64,000 nt of DNA, from the NCBI RefSeq assembly GCF_000516985.1, contig NW_006917093.1, forward strand, positions 3,596,001-3,660,000. The letters are read 5' to 3'. The notes below the pieces were generated by a model. The model did not search any database and was not told where the DNA came from. It saw only the letters and a program-made list of their open reading frames with translations. This document shows positions 44,805 to 56,595 of this stretch, one piece after another. A program made the position numbers and the translations under genes. This stretch comes from Pestalotiopsis fici W106-1. Taxonomy: Eukaryota; Ascomycota; Sordariomycetes; Amphisphaeriales; Sporocadaceae. Position 1 is the stretch's first letter; each line of letters opens with the position of its first letter.

Positions 44805-46011
44805 TGTGCTGAATAGTTGCAAACTTTGGAAAAGAACAAAGTCATCCCTCGGAATATGGATACCGGATAGGGTTTCAGTGGTACAACGACGACCTTGTTG
44901 GAAACGTCCATGAAGATTGGATTGAGGCTGAACTTTAAAAAAAAAAAAAAAAAAAAAAAAAACTAGCTGCCGCTCCGAGACTTGTATGACCCGTTTCGGA
45001 ATATCCTTGGATGTTGAGCATATCTGCGACCCAAAGTGCCGACGAAGCTGTGACGGCTCCAATTAATCTGGTTGGCGTGAGTAGAATGCAGTCATCGTTC
45101 GTGCTGACTTGGGAAGCCAGCAATGACAGGGTCTCGCGTTTGACATTTTCCCTAATCGATCAGAGCTGAAGTCAAGATGGGGCAAACTCCATGTGTCTCT
45201 GACTGGGATGGAGAGACACGATTGGCTGAATCGAGTGATTGGTGGTCTCAACCCCGGACTAAAGAAGCAAACATATGCAATGCAAGGTGATTGTAGTTTC
45301 TATAACACAAAATACCAAAGGGGGGAAAGGGCAGCCTGACCACATTGAAGTGCCACGACGGATGGATGGATGAAAGTGCCTCAATGGATGGGATCGAAGT
45401 GGGATACATTAGGCTCCTATAGATTGTACCGACTCGCAGATAATAGCTGGGCGAGAGACTGGACTGCTGACCCCAGTTGAGGAGGGGCAGTGTCTGGCCA
45501 ATGAATGCCGATACCGATAGGCTGTTTCGTCAGATCAACATGCAGCCTGGAATCCTACCAGAGGGGGAGTTGCAAGGCACTCGACAAAAGTAGAAACTCC
45601 TACGCCTTGGCCTCGGAATATTGGGTCTTCTTTGGTTACACTGTGCGAGCCTTATGACCATGGTTGTCCTCGGTATACAATCCCACCCTTTCAAAGATTG
45701 GCGTGAATCATGATCTGATGATGACAGTCGGGTTCCATACAGCATGCTATTGGTCCACTGGATCTTGGCGGTTGAAAATTGCCCTTGTCTGCATGCTTCT
45801 TCTCTGTGTGAAGATGTGACCGGTAATTATCTATCCCTTGTGGTTACGAGAAGTTAGATCTGTTAGAAATTTCTCGCACCGAAAAGTGATGACGATAGTA
45901 TATGACCACGAACCCGGTAACCATGTTTCTTTCCCCAAGGCCGGTATGCCCAGAGAGTATAAAAGCTGAACCAAGTTCACATATATAGGGAAAAGATCAT
46001 AACCGAGACGG
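44805..46011. other. Region between the two F-box-like genes
   Basis: This is 1.2 kb between tandem minus-strand paralogues. It holds a 26-base A-tract at 44937-44962. The remainder has no coding signal and no recognisable transposon ends. Confidence 0.5.
44937..44962 (+). repeat. A26 homopolymer
   Basis: Twenty-six uninterrupted A residues lie about 130 bases upstream of the start of F-box-like copy A. It could be a promoter poly(dA:dT) tract or the relic of a retroposed 3' tail; no target-site duplication is obvious. Confidence 0.9.
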
Positions 46012-47211
46012 TCATCTTGTTGTGCCCTTGGCTGTCGCCAAAAAGAGTCGTTGAATTCTCGACACCATTGGCGGCACAGCAGGCGATATCCAGTAGCGCC
46101 TCCTAGGTCGTCTGGCTATTTGCAATAGCCCATTACTTTGCACTCCATCGTACTTTTGCTTTTGTTCACTTCTGCTGGATCCCGGCGGGAGCTCTATTGT
46201 GAAGTGCTTGCGAGGTTGTAGCGTCGCCAGCATTGATATTAGAGTCTCCTCATCAACCAGAGCCCAAGATTCGTATTCCCACAGAACAAAGGATATCCTC
46301 AAATCATGAAGGCTTGTGAATGTCAATAGTTTGTCCATAATGCCCGAAAACCTACTTGTATATGGATGAGGTGTTTTGAGAAAAGCGAGGTAATCATGGA
46401 CGCACGCACTCAGCGTAAGATCCAGGTGTCTGATGTGCTGCAATAGTGGCGGCGGCTGGGATACCAGAAATGTGTTGGCCGTGGTGGTACGGTTTAACAG
46501 AAATTTGTGGTTTTCAAAGATGGATTGCAAAACCTCTGGATACCTATGAGACATTGTCAGCTCTCCCTCTCTCTGTCTATGTCTGATGTACTGTGACTCG
46601 GATAGAAAATTAACGCTGGTCCTCGAGGTCGAGAGACCGAGTAAAACCTACATTTGCTTACAGACCAGGAGCATGTTCATCCAACCAGTCCTATCCGTTC
46701 TTGAGAATCCATCCTCCTCGACGGAGGCGGTTGACTGGGTGGACTGCAATCTCTCCCAACACATCCAGTGACGGGGACCCCAGCATGAATTGAATTGCCT
46801 GTCATGCCACATCCGGAGCGAGGCTACCCTGAATCTGTCTGAATTTTGGGCATCGTAGATCCTATCCATCTCCAACTGAATATGGTCGAACTCTTCGTGG
46901 ACTGGACTCATGACACATTTTGAGTGGCAAAAAAGGCCGTGCTCGTCTTGAAATATGTGATAATCTTGAATTCCAACATCCCACACGTAAAAGTAGATGA
47001 GATGACGGAGTTCAAGAGGAAGCATTTCTAGAAAGGGGGAGTTGCATTTAGTTTCCCACGTCGTACTCGAATTGCTGGGAAACACCATTCTCTGCACATT
47101 GCCATGGTGAGCGTCGACTGCTGGGACGGCGCTGGGAGTCTCCGATCTGCTCGACTGAGCAAACCAAGGCCTGAGACACAACGGGTTTGATTGTAAAGGC
47201 TCATGAGTCAT
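46012..47211 (-). CDS. F-box-like/DUF7730-like fungal protein, copy B
   Basis: Exons (minus strand) are 46652-47211 and 46012-46543; the 108-nt intron splits the Met codon of LLVCKQM at the same place and phase as in copy A. The product is 363 aa. After a 60-aa disordered N-terminus comes FLEMLPLELRHLIYFYVWDVG, again the LPxExRxxIY entry motif. Exon 2 begins YPEVLQSIFENHKFLL and continues with IRHLDLTLS and LHDLRISFVLWE, leucine-rich-repeat-like strands. It ends RIQRLFLATAKGTTR. It is shorter and clearly diverged from copy A. Function is unknown. Tandem position, orientation and intron indicate an old local duplication. Confidence 0.78.
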
Positions 47212-48691
47212 TTTTGGCGGCGATTTCTTTCTTTGGGGGATGGAAAGGAATGTAGTTTGATGTGATGCCCACGGTTTCCATGGTGTGTGTCTCTTTCTTA
47301 CCCCAACGAAAAGAGCCGGTCGCGACTTCTTAAATATTTAACCTTCAGAATAGCAAACATGCACGGCACCAACCATAAGAAAAAAAAAAAGACTTTGGCC
47401 AAACAAAAAGATTGGCTCAACTTCATGCACACAAAACCAAATCCAGCTGCAACGTCCAAGTTAATATTTCCTCGCCCCATTTGCAGATCAGCGAGCCGTC
47501 CCGTCAATATGACAAGTAAGACGAATGGCCAATCTGCTGAATGGATGGATCTGTCACAACAGCATGACTGTCACATGCACACGAGACATGTGCAATTCCA
47601 CAGAAGGATAGAACACGCCACCTCCAAATGTGATTCTCCCAAAAGGGGGGAAAAAAAAAAAGACGCCTAGATGCTCTATGAGGTGCACATGAACAGGCCG
47701 ACGGACCAATGTCCCTTGGCCCCAGCCATTTGGGAACCAATAGAAAATAAGGTGTTGGATGTTTGCCAACGGACCTGCGCCCCCCTCGTGCATAACGGTT
47801 GATTCTATTTCTTGATATTTCATGCAATTTTGGTGACTCGAGACACATGACAGTTGACTGTTTGTACAGCGAACCGATGCTCCTTTTGAGTCAAATCAGG
47901 GGCAGTGTGCGTGGGGGGTCTTCCGGACTCTAGACGGGGTACATTAGATTTGAAGACCCTGTTGCTACTCCGATGCACTTGTAGATTCGCTTCGTGGTTG
48001 GCTATTGATGCAGTTGCTTCATATCTCAATGCCCGCTGCGGCTGCGGCCCGTACATATGCTTGATCATACCTACCTACAATCCCGTGCGTGGCAGGCGCA
48101 TCAAGGCCCACCATAGGTCATAATTCCGATATGACCTGATTATTGAAATGATTGGCGGGCGGCCCCTGGAAGCTTTTGTTTCCCAATCCCTACGTTCGAG
48201 TTGTATAGAGCTGCGTGATTTGACTTACTGAATATCGCCGACTTCCAAACCCATTCTGATTTTAACAGAGCTTTTGACTGTATCTGTTTGCCAGCTGGGA
48301 ATAGCTCCAGTCTATATTTGCAATATTGATACTTCAAACTTGTCAATGAGAGACTAGGACCCTCCAACTATTGATCTCTTCGAAGTTTACGTGAAACTGT
48401 GTAGGCTAGTATAGAGTTTAGGGAGCATTGATTATCAAAATTATCTTTGAAACAGGAAGCCCGTGCTAGCCCTCTTATATATCTATAATTGTTCATAAAC
48501 GATCATATGCACATTCAAATTATCCACCTTTGCTCCTCTATTCCTTCCCCCAAGACTAATTTCATGACCTCATTATATATGCAGTTTCGCATGCCAAAGA
48601 ACATTGACTCATACGGTCCAATACATTTTATTTTAGCCCATGCACAACAGGAAACACCCCCTTCCATAGAACACACCTCTCTCAAGGGTCT
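47212..48691. other. 1.5 kb region without a gene
   Basis: This holds the promoter side of F-box-like copy B and the 3' side of the secreted protein gene. A-tracts of 11 lie at 47380-47390 and 47651-47661. A + strand frame of 127 codons here is lysine-run and unbiased, and was not called. Confidence 0.5.
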
Positions 48692-49266
48692 TCAACTGGC
48701 TGGTTCTGATTCGAGGTAGTCAGCCATCATGCCCAAGTTCTTTTCTTGGTGGCGGTGAAATATTTGGAAAAAAAAAAAGAAAAGAAAAGAAAGCTTACAT
48801 CGCGCTGCCAGTACTCCTCATAGCAGTTGACATTAGTCGCAGGGATATAAAAGACATCACCGCTACCCTTGACGACCGCCATGGGCCCGGCAAAGGACGA
48901 CGCGCTGGCATCCGTCGACACAATGTCGCCCTCAGCAGCGGTGGCAGCGTCGGCGGGAAGCACGGCCTTGAGCGTAAAAGGCGAGCTGACCGAGACGGTG
49001 GTGCCGGCAAAATCGACCGTCGTGGCATTGTTGACGTATGCCGTGTCCTGAGGTTCCGGGAAGTCGGGCAAAAAGTCGGGATAGTACCAAAAGATGGCTG
49101 CGTAGCCTGCCGAGGTAACATTGTTGATGCAGTTGGCAAAGATGTAGCGCTCGGCTGTGTCACGCTTTGTCATCGTTGCCGCGGTCTGTAAGAGAGGTGC
49201 CGCGCCGACGAGGGTCGTGGCCAGAAGGGCACATGCGGCTATGCCTTGGATGGTGGAGTGAAACAT
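48692..49266 (-). CDS. Small secreted protein
   Basis: Exons (minus strand) are 48799-49266 and 48692-48739, with a 59-nt intron (donor GTAAGC, acceptor AAAAG); the product is 171 aa. A signal peptide is clear (residues 1 to about 22, IAACALLATTLVGAA), followed by a dibasic KR at 34-35 that could be a Kex2 site. The mature part has two Cys (C46 and one near 148) that could pair, and two N-glycosylation sequons (NVT at 49-51, NAT at 80-82). No enzyme motif is seen. The spliced C-terminus is NLGMMADYLESEPAS. An alternative acceptor six bases earlier gives a shorter tail (KRTWA). Role is unknown; such proteins may be extracellular or host-facing. The family is not recognised. Confidence 0.7.
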
Positions 49267-50677
49267 GATGATAGGAGTGATTTGATTATAGGCAAGCCGA
49301 TTATTTCCTTGAATAAACTGTTACAGACTCTTCTAATATTTGCAAATAAGTATAGACAACTGAAGAACGGCAAAGTTGATATCGTTGAGCAAGCTGACTA
49401 CTTATATATCCGTACAGATTACATGGGAGTCTCCGTTTTCGTGAGGCTCAATATCATTCACCGAGTCTCGTACGTTCCTTGCTCATCGACTCACCACCCA
49501 CCGGAACAGACCTTGCCTAGCGTGAGTGAGTCCTTTTCTCTCTCTTCATTGTCCAGGCACCGCTGACGACCTGCATAGTGGCTTGCTCACCTACATGAGC
49601 TTCCAGATCCAGCAATAGATTCGAGAAGAGAGGGGCTGGGTCGGCGGAGATGCTTTAGCGATCCATGTGTGTTGTGGTGGCGAGAAACCATCTATCGAGT
49701 CTTTTCTTTGACATCACAAAAGTCAGCGCGAATGGGCCCTGACTCCATCCGAGTCTACGAATTGACCGCATATACAAGCTTGGCAAAAGAGACATGGAAA
49801 AAAAAAAAAGCTTGTAAATATGCTTGTAGATATCCTTGACAGGGATTCGTAGCGGGCACTAATGGAAACACCCGACCAAGACACGAATCGACTATCTGCT
49901 CGCGTAATTATCGCGCATGAACTGGCCCCTCCCGGTTGTCGTAACCGAACCGAACGGTGGGTAAGAAAGGCGGTAGAGAATGCAAGCAATAATATCTCTC
50001 CACCCTTCGTGAGTCCTTTGGAAAGAAGGCGATTGCTGGATGTTTCCTCGCGTCTGCTAGTCCACCAATGGTGATTGGAGTATACGACATCGGCCACCAT
50101 AAACTACCCTGTGCCTGCATCTACTGTCTATAAGTAGGTAGCCAGCGGCGTAACCGTTAGTAGCGAAGTCGCTCTATCAGCAAGCCCCCCCCTTGTGCTT
50201 CTTTGAAAACACCAGCAGCGATTTTACCAGCCACCCCGATCATACCCTAGCCACACTCGCTGGGATTCTCCCATGCAATGTCCAGTCCATAGGATGGGAG
50301 AGGCCATGAAAAAGAAGGCCGTGTTGGACTTCTATAACTTACATTTTCTGTAGTACCCGCAAAGACTCGAGACCAACCAAAAAAAAAAAAGGCAAGACTC
50401 ACAATTCATATTCACAGATCTATCTCTATGCTCTTCTGATGAATAGGAATGAGCCTGCCAGTCCAAGCCAGCAGGCAAACTTGGACGCACATGAGTATCG
50501 CTGGTGGCGGGTTATTGGGCCCATCCCAAATTAAAAAACAAATCAACTGGATATTCTTGGTGTTGTACAAATAACCCATGGCCCATCCCTTCTGATTCTG
50601 ATCCTTCTCGCTTTTTCGTAAAGCTGGATCGAATCGGCTGATACCGGACTCGCTTTCCTGGGATTGTCCAACCAACT
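49267..50677. other. 1.4 kb region without a gene
   Basis: This is the promoter side of the secreted protein gene and the 3' side of MOT1. A-tracts of 12 lie at 49798-49809 and 50379-50390. No coding signal is seen. Confidence 0.5.
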
Positions 50678-53600
50678 CTACTGCATTGTCTTCATAAAGC
50701 CATCAAGATCGAAACTTTCTTCGTACTGGCGATTGTCCCAAAGCTCGCCAAGGTCATCAATCCAAGCCTTCTTGCCTGGCGCACGCACATCACCCGTCTC
50801 CACGTCAACCATATCCTCCTCGCGACCATCTATCCCGTCCTTTGGCTTGTCGGTAATGAGATTTGGACCCGCATCGCCCAGACTAAAGAGGTCAAGAATC
50901 TGGTCCGTGTCCATGGTCCCCAGACCGGCGTTCTGTTGATTCACGACGGTGGAGGCAACATCAATCTTGAATGCTTGCAGACTGGACATTGTGTAAGTAC
51001 GATACATCGAACGAGCAAGGCTTTTCAGCCCCCGAGCTTTGAGACTTACCTCAAGATCTTTTCCTCCAGAGTACCCCTCGTGATCAGTCGATACACGTTG
51101 ACAACCTTCTTCTGACCGATGCGATGTGCTCGATCCATAGCTTGAAGATCACGCTGCGGATTCCAGTCATGCTCAACAAAGATGACCGTATCAGCACCCG
51201 TCAGGTTGAGACCTAAACCACCGACGCTAGTGGTAAGTAGCAACACATCATACGACGGGTCGCTGTTGAACTTGTTCACAATATCTTGACGCTTGTTGGC
51301 TTCGACAGACCCGTCGAGGCGCAAATGCGATACGGACGGGAGCATGCGCTTGAGGACCGTGTTTTGCACCATGTCCAACATTTCCTTCATCTGGCAGAAA
51401 ATGAGGGCGCGATGAGGCTTGATTGGCTGATACAGAGGGTCGTTCGAGTCAGTCCCCTCAACTCCAATGCCACAGTCAATGAGTAGATCCTTCAGAGCTG
51501 TAAGTTTAGGAGCATGGACAATGTCGTCGATGCTGGTTCCTTGCTTTGCAAGGAATCTTTGCGTCTCGTCGTACATGTTATTAGCCGGCGTCATGACCAA
51601 AGCCGGGGAGTTGCACAATTTGCGCATGTACTGAAGAGCCTGGAAAATGTGCTGCTTGGCTTCCTTGTCCTCACGACCAGCTGTCTCACTAATCTTTTTG
51701 CCTTGCTTCTTGTTGAAGTCTTCAAACAACTTGCGTTGCAGGTCACTGAGGTCGCAGTAGTAGTTCTGAAGGATCTTGGGCGGCAGATCATCAAGTACCT
51801 CTTCCTTCAAGCGACGCAACAAGAATGGCAGGACTTGCTTGTGAAGCGCCTCAATAGCCAGGGCACCAGCCTCTTGTTCCTTCGAAGATGCTTTGCTGAA
51901 ACGGCTGGCAGCGATGGGTTTGGCGAATCTGTCGAGGAACACCTTTTCAGTGCCTAAAAAGCCCGGCATCAGGAAGTCAAACAGAGACCATAATTCCAGG
52001 ACGTTGTTCTGAATAGGGGTACCAGTCAAAATGAGGCGGTGGTTGCTTGGCAGTCGCTTCACTGCAATGGTAATCTTCGCCTTGGGGTTCTTGATCAAAT
52101 GACCCTCATCAAGTACAATATAATTCCAGCTCTGTTTTTCAAGGTACTCGGTATCATTGCGGCATACTTCATAGGATGTCACCACAATATCAGACGACGC
52201 AAATTGCGAGGCCTTGGCCCTTCTCTCGGCAGGAGGGCCAACGAAGGCAGTGACGCTGAGGAAGGGCGCATACGTTTTCAATTCTTGCTGCCAATGTCCA
52301 GACAGAGTTGGAGGGCATACGATGAGCGTAGGAAGCTTCCGAACGTCTGATGCCCCAGTCTTCTTGAACTCCTCGGCCCTGTTGTAATGATCGCTCGCCA
52401 CCATGCAGATGGTCTGAAGAGTCTTGCCGAGGCCCATGTCGTCGCAAAGGATACCATGTAGATGATATTTGTTAAGGAAATTGAGCCAGTTGACACCATC
52501 CTGTTGGTAGGATCGCAGCTCGGCGTTGATCGCAACAGGGATTTGGAAGCTTTCAACTTTCTTAGGATCCAACAATTGACCCATGAACGTCCGTTCACGA
52601 TCTCTACCCTTGAGCAATTCTTCTGATAAACCTGGCGGGTCGGGAATTCCAGCTTCAAGGGGTACAAGTTTGACAAGTGTCGCAAATGACGTCGTCGCAA
52701 TGAGTCGAATGTCATTGTCAGAGTCGCTCATGCGACCCAGGACTGGAACAATCAGGAAGATCACGTAGGGCAGGATGCCATCTCCCATGACAGCAATCAG
52801 ATGGTAGATCGTTTCGATTGCGCCTTGGCGGAAGTGTAGATCGATTGGGTTGCTGATGGATGGCAACACCTTTTCTACAAGCGCGGTCATACCCTCGACC
52901 GGCAGAACACTGCATATGGTTGCGATGCACTTCGCTGCCATGTAACGATAGACTGAGAGTTCGGAATGAAGGGCCTTGATGATCAAGGGGACCTGTTGCA
53001 TGATGAACGGATGAAGTGCATTATCCAAGGTCGGAGCCATTGTACGTATTACTGACAATGCATCAACGATCTCTTGTCCCAGCTCACATTCGGGATCCTT
53101 GGCATCGGCAGGCAAGTCACCAGAGAATGCCACCGTCAGAGGTTCTTCCATGTACTTCCTGAGACTGGGCACAATGTTGAAGATGTCAGCACCAAATACT
53201 CTGGCCAAAATCTCCAGAGCTTCCTTGGCGCCGCGCCGGGTGACACGCGCAGCTTTGGCCTCGCGCGCCCACTTCTCAGGATCATCATGGTCCACCCGAT
53301 CTTCTTCCTTCTGCATGGATAGAACAACGTCGGTCTTATTGACGTGAACCGGGAACTCTGGTGTTTCTGCAACCTCGACGCAAGAGAACTTGACAAGATT
53401 AGCGACTACCTTGTCCGCAGGACCGCGGCGACCCTTCTCAGTGAAGAGCTGTACAAGTCTGGAGATTGTTTCTGATGAACGTGTCTGTAAAAGGTGACTT
53501 TCTTCGAGCTTGATGCTGTCCATGATGCCCTTGATGAGGGGACTTGGCTTCTTCGGCAAGACTTTCATTGCAATCAGGGCGCATGCAGCAGCGGCACGGA

Positions 53601-56595
53601 TACGGATATCACGGCCGTCCTTGGCAGACTTCGCCTCTTGTATAGCTGTCGATGTCGATTTCCTCGCGTCCATGAGATCGTTCGTGGTGATTAGGCGTTG
53701 GGCTGGCGCCATGGCCTTTCGAAGCCGCTCAAAATCATCGCCCACGCACTTTTCGGCAATCGAAATAGAGAAGGCTGTCGGTCCGGCCTCTGCCTCACCC
53801 TGAACAACCACAGGCAGAGTTGGCAGTTTGCTCTGTGATACCTTGCCATGGTCGCGGAAAAGATTAACTAGCTGCGCACATTGCGAACGTACCCGCTGCA
53901 CATAGCTCACTAGATCGCGGTAATGCGAAGGTCTCTCAGACTCGATGATCTTCTGAAGCTCATCAACATAGCGTTGCTCCGAGCTGGCGTTTGCAGAGTT
54001 CGTAGAGTACTCATCGACAATCATGCATGCGGATAACTGTGTCGATGAGTATGACGAGGTAAATCCCGGCATAAGTGTTGCATCAAAGGCCTCCAGTCTA
54101 GACGTCGGGACAAGTGACATAATGAAGCCCATGGCTCTGCCTGCAAAGATACGTGACCTAATCAGAGTATCCATACCAACAAGATCCACGTCACCATGCA
54201 TCATGTGGCCATCAAGATCATGAGAGTGGGCTGTGGTAGGCGCCTCGTCAACCTTGGTGGACTTTCTACGCCTCTTTGCGGCTCTCTCGCCTTCCGTCTC
54301 AGATCCCTTGCGCGGGGTCTGGGATACGAAACCAGTGATCGAATATGTACCCCCTGAAGGTTTTTGGAATAGAGCTCCATTCATTGGAATAGGGTTACGT
54401 GAGACACCAACAGGGTGCAAGGTGAGCTGCATCAGAGCATCAATATGTGGAAGGAACTCCTGGGCCAGATGTTCAGGATTCTTTGCCAAGCACTGCACAA
54501 GCGCAAGCCAAAGGTCCATCGACACATTGAGTGTTGCGCTATCTCGCTCGACCAATAGATTTTGAAAGATGAGACGTAGAGTTTTGCCGTCTAGCCAGCC
54601 AAGCGACTCCTCGCCCAAGTGTACAAAGGTCATAAGAGCCTTCAAAACAGCGAGACGAACCGAGGTGATGGTATGTCTAAGGAATGGATATAGGCGTGGG
54701 ACCAGCTGCTTGAAAGATCGCTCCTCGTCTTCCAGTGCAGACTTCTTCATGGCCTCTAACACTTCAGGGAACCCACAAAGGGTGGCCAAGAGATCCATGA
54801 TCTTTCCCGTGCTTGCACTTAGATCATCGCCTAGACTTGACAAGCTTTCCCAAACAATATTGATGAGTTCATCCAGTACAGCTGGGCGCATAGCGACAAA
54901 CTCTTGCGCCATCGGAATGAGCGTTGCAGCGCTGACAGACCTGACATCGTCGTCGAGGTCGCCAAGGCCCTTCATGACCGCCTGGATGATACCATCAATC
55001 AGGTCGTTGTGTTGGAGTAGTAGATCTTTCCTGACAGCCACAACATAGCGTAAGCCGACCATACCTCCATGGCAGACTGACCAGATCTGGCGGTCCAAGC
55101 CAAGGTCCTCTTGTTGCATGACCATGCGATGGAGGATTCGGTAGATGCTGTATACTGATTCGGGAGGAATATGCTTCAAGAAGGAGCCAAGAGTCTGACC
55201 CACTGTCTCCCTAATGGGAGCAACAGAGGTATCTGATGCGTAGTCTGTGAACCTATCGAGCATCAGAACCGAGCAGAGCCGGCATGCCATATCGTCGAGC
55301 CAGCCTCGATTCAGGGCGTCATTGTCGCTCCTACTTTTTCCTCTCAAACGACCCGCGCCAGCACCGTGGACCCTCAGAATCTCCCGGAGACCGAGTGCCG
55401 CGCCATGCCTCGTCTCCCATTGGGGGTCAAATATGTCGATTTTCAAAAAGTCGCAAAGTCGCTCATATGGCCACTCGCTGCCCTGGAGCTCGTCTTTCGT
55501 CTCGATTTCGGATTTGATGGGGATTACAGGCCCTTTGTATTCAGAGACGACTTTGCTTTCTTCGTCCACGTCATCTGGGCGCTCCAAGGAAAAATAGTCG
55601 GCTTTGCCATTCTTCTTGGAGTCAGTATCTGCCATGGGCGTGTCATCAATATCTGATTTGTCTGTGAAAGAACGGCGGATGGACAGGTCGCCAAAGCCAC
55701 CTTTCCCCTTGGCGGCATTCTGCGCATCTCGCTTTCTCTTGCGTCGTAGCTGATTCAGCTGCCTTGCGCTAAGCCCGGAGTCCTCCCCAAGTTGCGCTGG
55801 GCCTCCAATGCTTTCCTGTCGACCAAGGCCGTTGCCATTAGGTGGGGCATCCTGTGGCGTCATAGGGCTTGCAGACTTTTCGATTTGGATGGGTATTTCG
55901 TCGTCCTCAAACGGGCGACCAAGAAGGCCGAGGCGGCCCAGCAGGGTCTTCTTCTGATGAACCAGTCGTGCCTGTGGCTCCAGGCTGGCTAAGCCGAGAT
56001 CTACGCTTCCCGTTCTGAGTAATTCCCGGCCATATTTGAGAATCATGGAAACATCCAGAGTGTCCAAACTGAATAGTTCGGAGCTGACCGCCACCGCAGG
56101 CTCTTCTTCTTTCTTAATGTGCCCATTTTCTGCCGACTCTTCCTTTTTGGCAGACGAAGGGTCTTCGTCCTCATTAGGATCGTAGCATGCTGCATTCTCT
56201 ACGATCTTGCCAATCGCCTTGGCAGCAGTAGCCCTAGTATCCCAATCTTTATGACGAAGATATGGCACCACTCTCGACAGAAGATTGAAAAGCTCCTCGG
56301 GATGTTGCTTCTGCCAGTCGGCAAGTTGATTGACAGCAGTATCTTTGATCAACTTTGTGCTGCCTGTCTCGAGGATCCTAAGCACATGTTAGCGACCGTT
56401 GGGGCCAAACACACGCCAACACTTGTGGGACTTTTCATTCCGTATGACAAAAAAGGGCCAAGAATAAGCCCATTTCAAGATGTTGACAGCTGCGAAAAGT
56501 CTTGGATACTTACGTGACGAGGCGATCCAATCTGCGATGGTGTCAGTATGTGTATGTCGTGCCGGGATTTTGGGAGATGCTTACCTTGACGCCAT
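50678..56595 (-). CDS. MOT1: TATA-binding-protein remodelling ATPase Mot1
   Basis: Mot1 is a Swi2/Snf2-type ATPase that removes TBP from DNA. Exons (minus strand) are 56585-56595, 56514-56531, 51050-56377 and 50678-50981; the product is 1886 aa, close to yeast Mot1. The first two coding exons are 11 and 18 nt and give MASRLDRLVTILETGSTKLIKDTAVNQ, the conserved N-terminus. HEAT repeats fill about residues 1-1250 (for example HKDWDTRATAAKAIGKIV). The ATPase follows with DDMGLGKTLQ (about 1325), DEGH (about 1432) and helicase C motifs (SVGGLGLNLTGADTVIF, RAHRIGQKKVVNVYRL). The last exon continues LQAFKIDVASTVVNQQNAGL and the WIDDLGELWDNRQYEESFDLDGF tail typical of Mot1. Confidence 0.96.

Noticed and set aside
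44805..45062. N-terminal extension of F-box-like copy A
   Set aside because: The extension would translate the A26/T26 tract as poly-Phe; the ATG at 44804 directly precedes the normal family N-terminus.
47287..47670. 127-codon + strand frame with lysine runs
   Set aside because: Lysine runs come from A-tracts, no domain is seen, and it lies antisense to a promoter region.
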